In this document: piece by piece, positions 62,777 to 64,000 of the stretch
Layout: each line of letters starts with the position of its first letter
How positions within the stretch are numbered: position 1 is the stretch's first letter
Source: Todiramphus chloris collaris
Lineage: Eukaryota > Chordata > Aves > Coraciiformes > Alcedinidae
Reading direction: 5' to 3'
DNA length: 64,000 bases
NCBI GenBank assembly: GCA_025345505.1
Contig: JANVCC010000021.1
Location: forward strand, 34,356,250 to 34,420,249
The notes under the pieces: model-generated
Database searches by the model: none
Seen by the model: the letters and a program-made list of their open reading frames with translations, nothing else
What the model was told of the DNA's origin: nothing
Position numbers and translations under genes: made by a program

Positions 62777-63396
62777 TGTCCTGGTCTGAGTGGAGCAGAA
62801 CTAATTCTGTTCAGTGATTTTACTTTTCATATCAGTTCTTCCAACTAACTGCACTTTGTGAAGTTAGAAACATGCTTTCACAGCCAGTGTCTGCTTCTAG
62901 CAGTGATAACACCCGATGTTTAGAGTTGCTACAAAGGGTTGGTGTACAGACCAAGGCCACTGCTGAATCTTGTGTACCACATTGAGGGGTGCAGAAAGTG
63001 AAAGGCTGCACCTGCAGGGAGAAGCAAACAGGACAGGTGATCCTAAACTGGTCAACAAGGGATTTCATCCCATACACATCATATTCAATATTAATCTGAG
63101 GGATCAAGAGGGTCTGTAGCTCTTCTCCCCTCTCTTTGCCCTCTTGGACCTCTTTGCCATCTTGATTTGGCTTGGGTCAGGTCCTCTTTCAATTACTTTG
63201 TCGGAGCACCCAAGGAGGACTCTTTCTGCTCTGCCTTCGATCCCAATCAATGTGTTCCTGAATCCAGTACCAGAATCCAGCTCCTGAACATAGCTCCCAG
63301 CTGCTGCAGGTCCCTGTCTGGGACCCCCCAGGAGCCTGCACAGCATTAGTGGTGATGGTGATGTAATTACCATCACCGGGGGGGGGGGGGGGGGGG

Positions 63397-63431
<35 letters not shown>

Positions 63432-63633
63432 GGTTTCAATACTGGTTTTGTACATATTTGTATATATTTCATTTTTATTATTTCCATTTTCATTAAAGCT
63501 GTTCTAGTTTCCTTTTCTAATCGCTGAGTCTCTCTCCCTTATTTCCTTTCTCTTCCCCTTTGGGGAGGGAGGGGGGTTAACAGAGAGTGTCTATTATAGG
63601 CCTAAGGGGCCTCCCTGACACTAACCTCTGACA
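62777..63633 (+). mobile_element. ERV solo LTR family A, copy 6
   Basis: An 857-bp LTR opening TGTCCTGG and closing CTCTGACA, with a perfect 5-bp TSD CCTTT at 62772-62776 and 63634-63638. It is longer than the other copies because a G run and (GT)n array (63378-63430) replaced a short G-rich stretch. ATTAAA is near 63492 and the CCCCTTTGGGGAGG block near 63555. No internal viral genes remain. Confidence 0.95.
63378..63430. repeat. G run plus (GT)n inside LTR copy 6
   Basis: About 21 G bases followed by about 15 GT units, at the position where other family A copies read only GGGG(A)GGGTTGGGTT-like sequence. Confidence 0.95.
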
Positions 63634-63638
63634 CCTTT

Positions 63639-64000
63639 AAAAACTCTAATTTCTATTTAAATTAGATACTCCAGTCCAGGTTCTTTTCTGAGTTGTGTAC
63701 TATCAAAGAATTAATACCTGACTGCTAGGTACAAAGACAATAAAGAAATTTATTGAAAGCCTAGAATTTATTCTATTCTGACTTCATTTAGTATTTCCTA
63801 AAGAGAATGAACATAGTCACCATGTTGAGAAGACTCAATAATACAATGTATAGAATAAAAATAAAGAGAACTTGAAGAAAATTGTACTTTGATAGTCTTT
63901 GCTTGCTATCACTGGTAATCCATCACTCTTATCTCTTCTATTATGAACATTCAAAGTATCCTAAATCTCCTTTTACCTGTCAGACTTTTAGGTATTTTTG
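63639..64000. other. AT-rich non-coding DNA to window end
   Basis: No feature recognised in the final stretch. Confidence 0.5.

Overview
This looks like vertebrate nuclear DNA from a bird, probably a neoavian or passerine species. The evidence is: several CR1 LINE fragments with the ATTCTATG-type 3' tail; short avian-type retroviral LTRs; AT-rich, CpG-poor background; and no bacterial gene organisation. There are no rRNA or tRNA genes, no CRISPR array and no operons. I found no complete host protein gene, so the window is best read as intergenic or deep intronic sequence. Two short stretches have exon-like architecture: 13174-13301 on the minus strand (fairly good) and 45953-46115 on the plus strand (weak). 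I could not name the gene for either.

Most of what can be identified is retroelement debris. One LTR family (called A here; starts TGTCCTGG, ends GTGACA, about 810 bp) occurs six times, near 3.9, 14.6, 39.6, 47.6, 55.3 and 62.8 kb. Five copies are solo LTRs, each with a perfect 5-bp target-site duplication (TSD). The sixth (3935-4318) is internally deleted but is still followed by a lysine-tRNA-like primer binding site, which gives the family's orientation and suggests a class II (beta-like) virus. A second family (B) occurs at 40832-41245 and 44125-44607. Related families C and D lie at 59754-60838 and 41664-42121. A short LTR at 29430-29777 (E) has alpharetrovirus-like architecture and a 6-bp TSD. 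Less certain LTR-like blocks are at about 5990-6190, 7277-8440 and 61171-61815. No retroviral gag, pol or env reading frame was seen.

CR1 LINE fragments lie at 6580-6712, 9513-10758, 10764-11519, 17781-18000, 23011-24350, 51140-52190, 53568-54036, 54296-54712 and 58410-58865. All are 5'-truncated or internally deleted. The 23-24 kb copy keeps a 326-residue open frame with the YLDF and FADD reverse-transcriptase motifs but lacks the endonuclease and ORF1.

Three assembly gaps (18055-18454, 38294-38393, 54803-54902) each fall inside purine/pyrimidine or G-homopolymer tracts that are probably hard to sequence or assemble. The remaining long stretches are AT-rich single-copy-looking DNA with homopolymers and small tandem repeats.

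I found no convincing new multi-gene biological system. The most useful leads are the minus-strand exon candidate, the dense cluster of solo LTRs with intact TSDs, and the primer binding site beside the deleted family A LTR.
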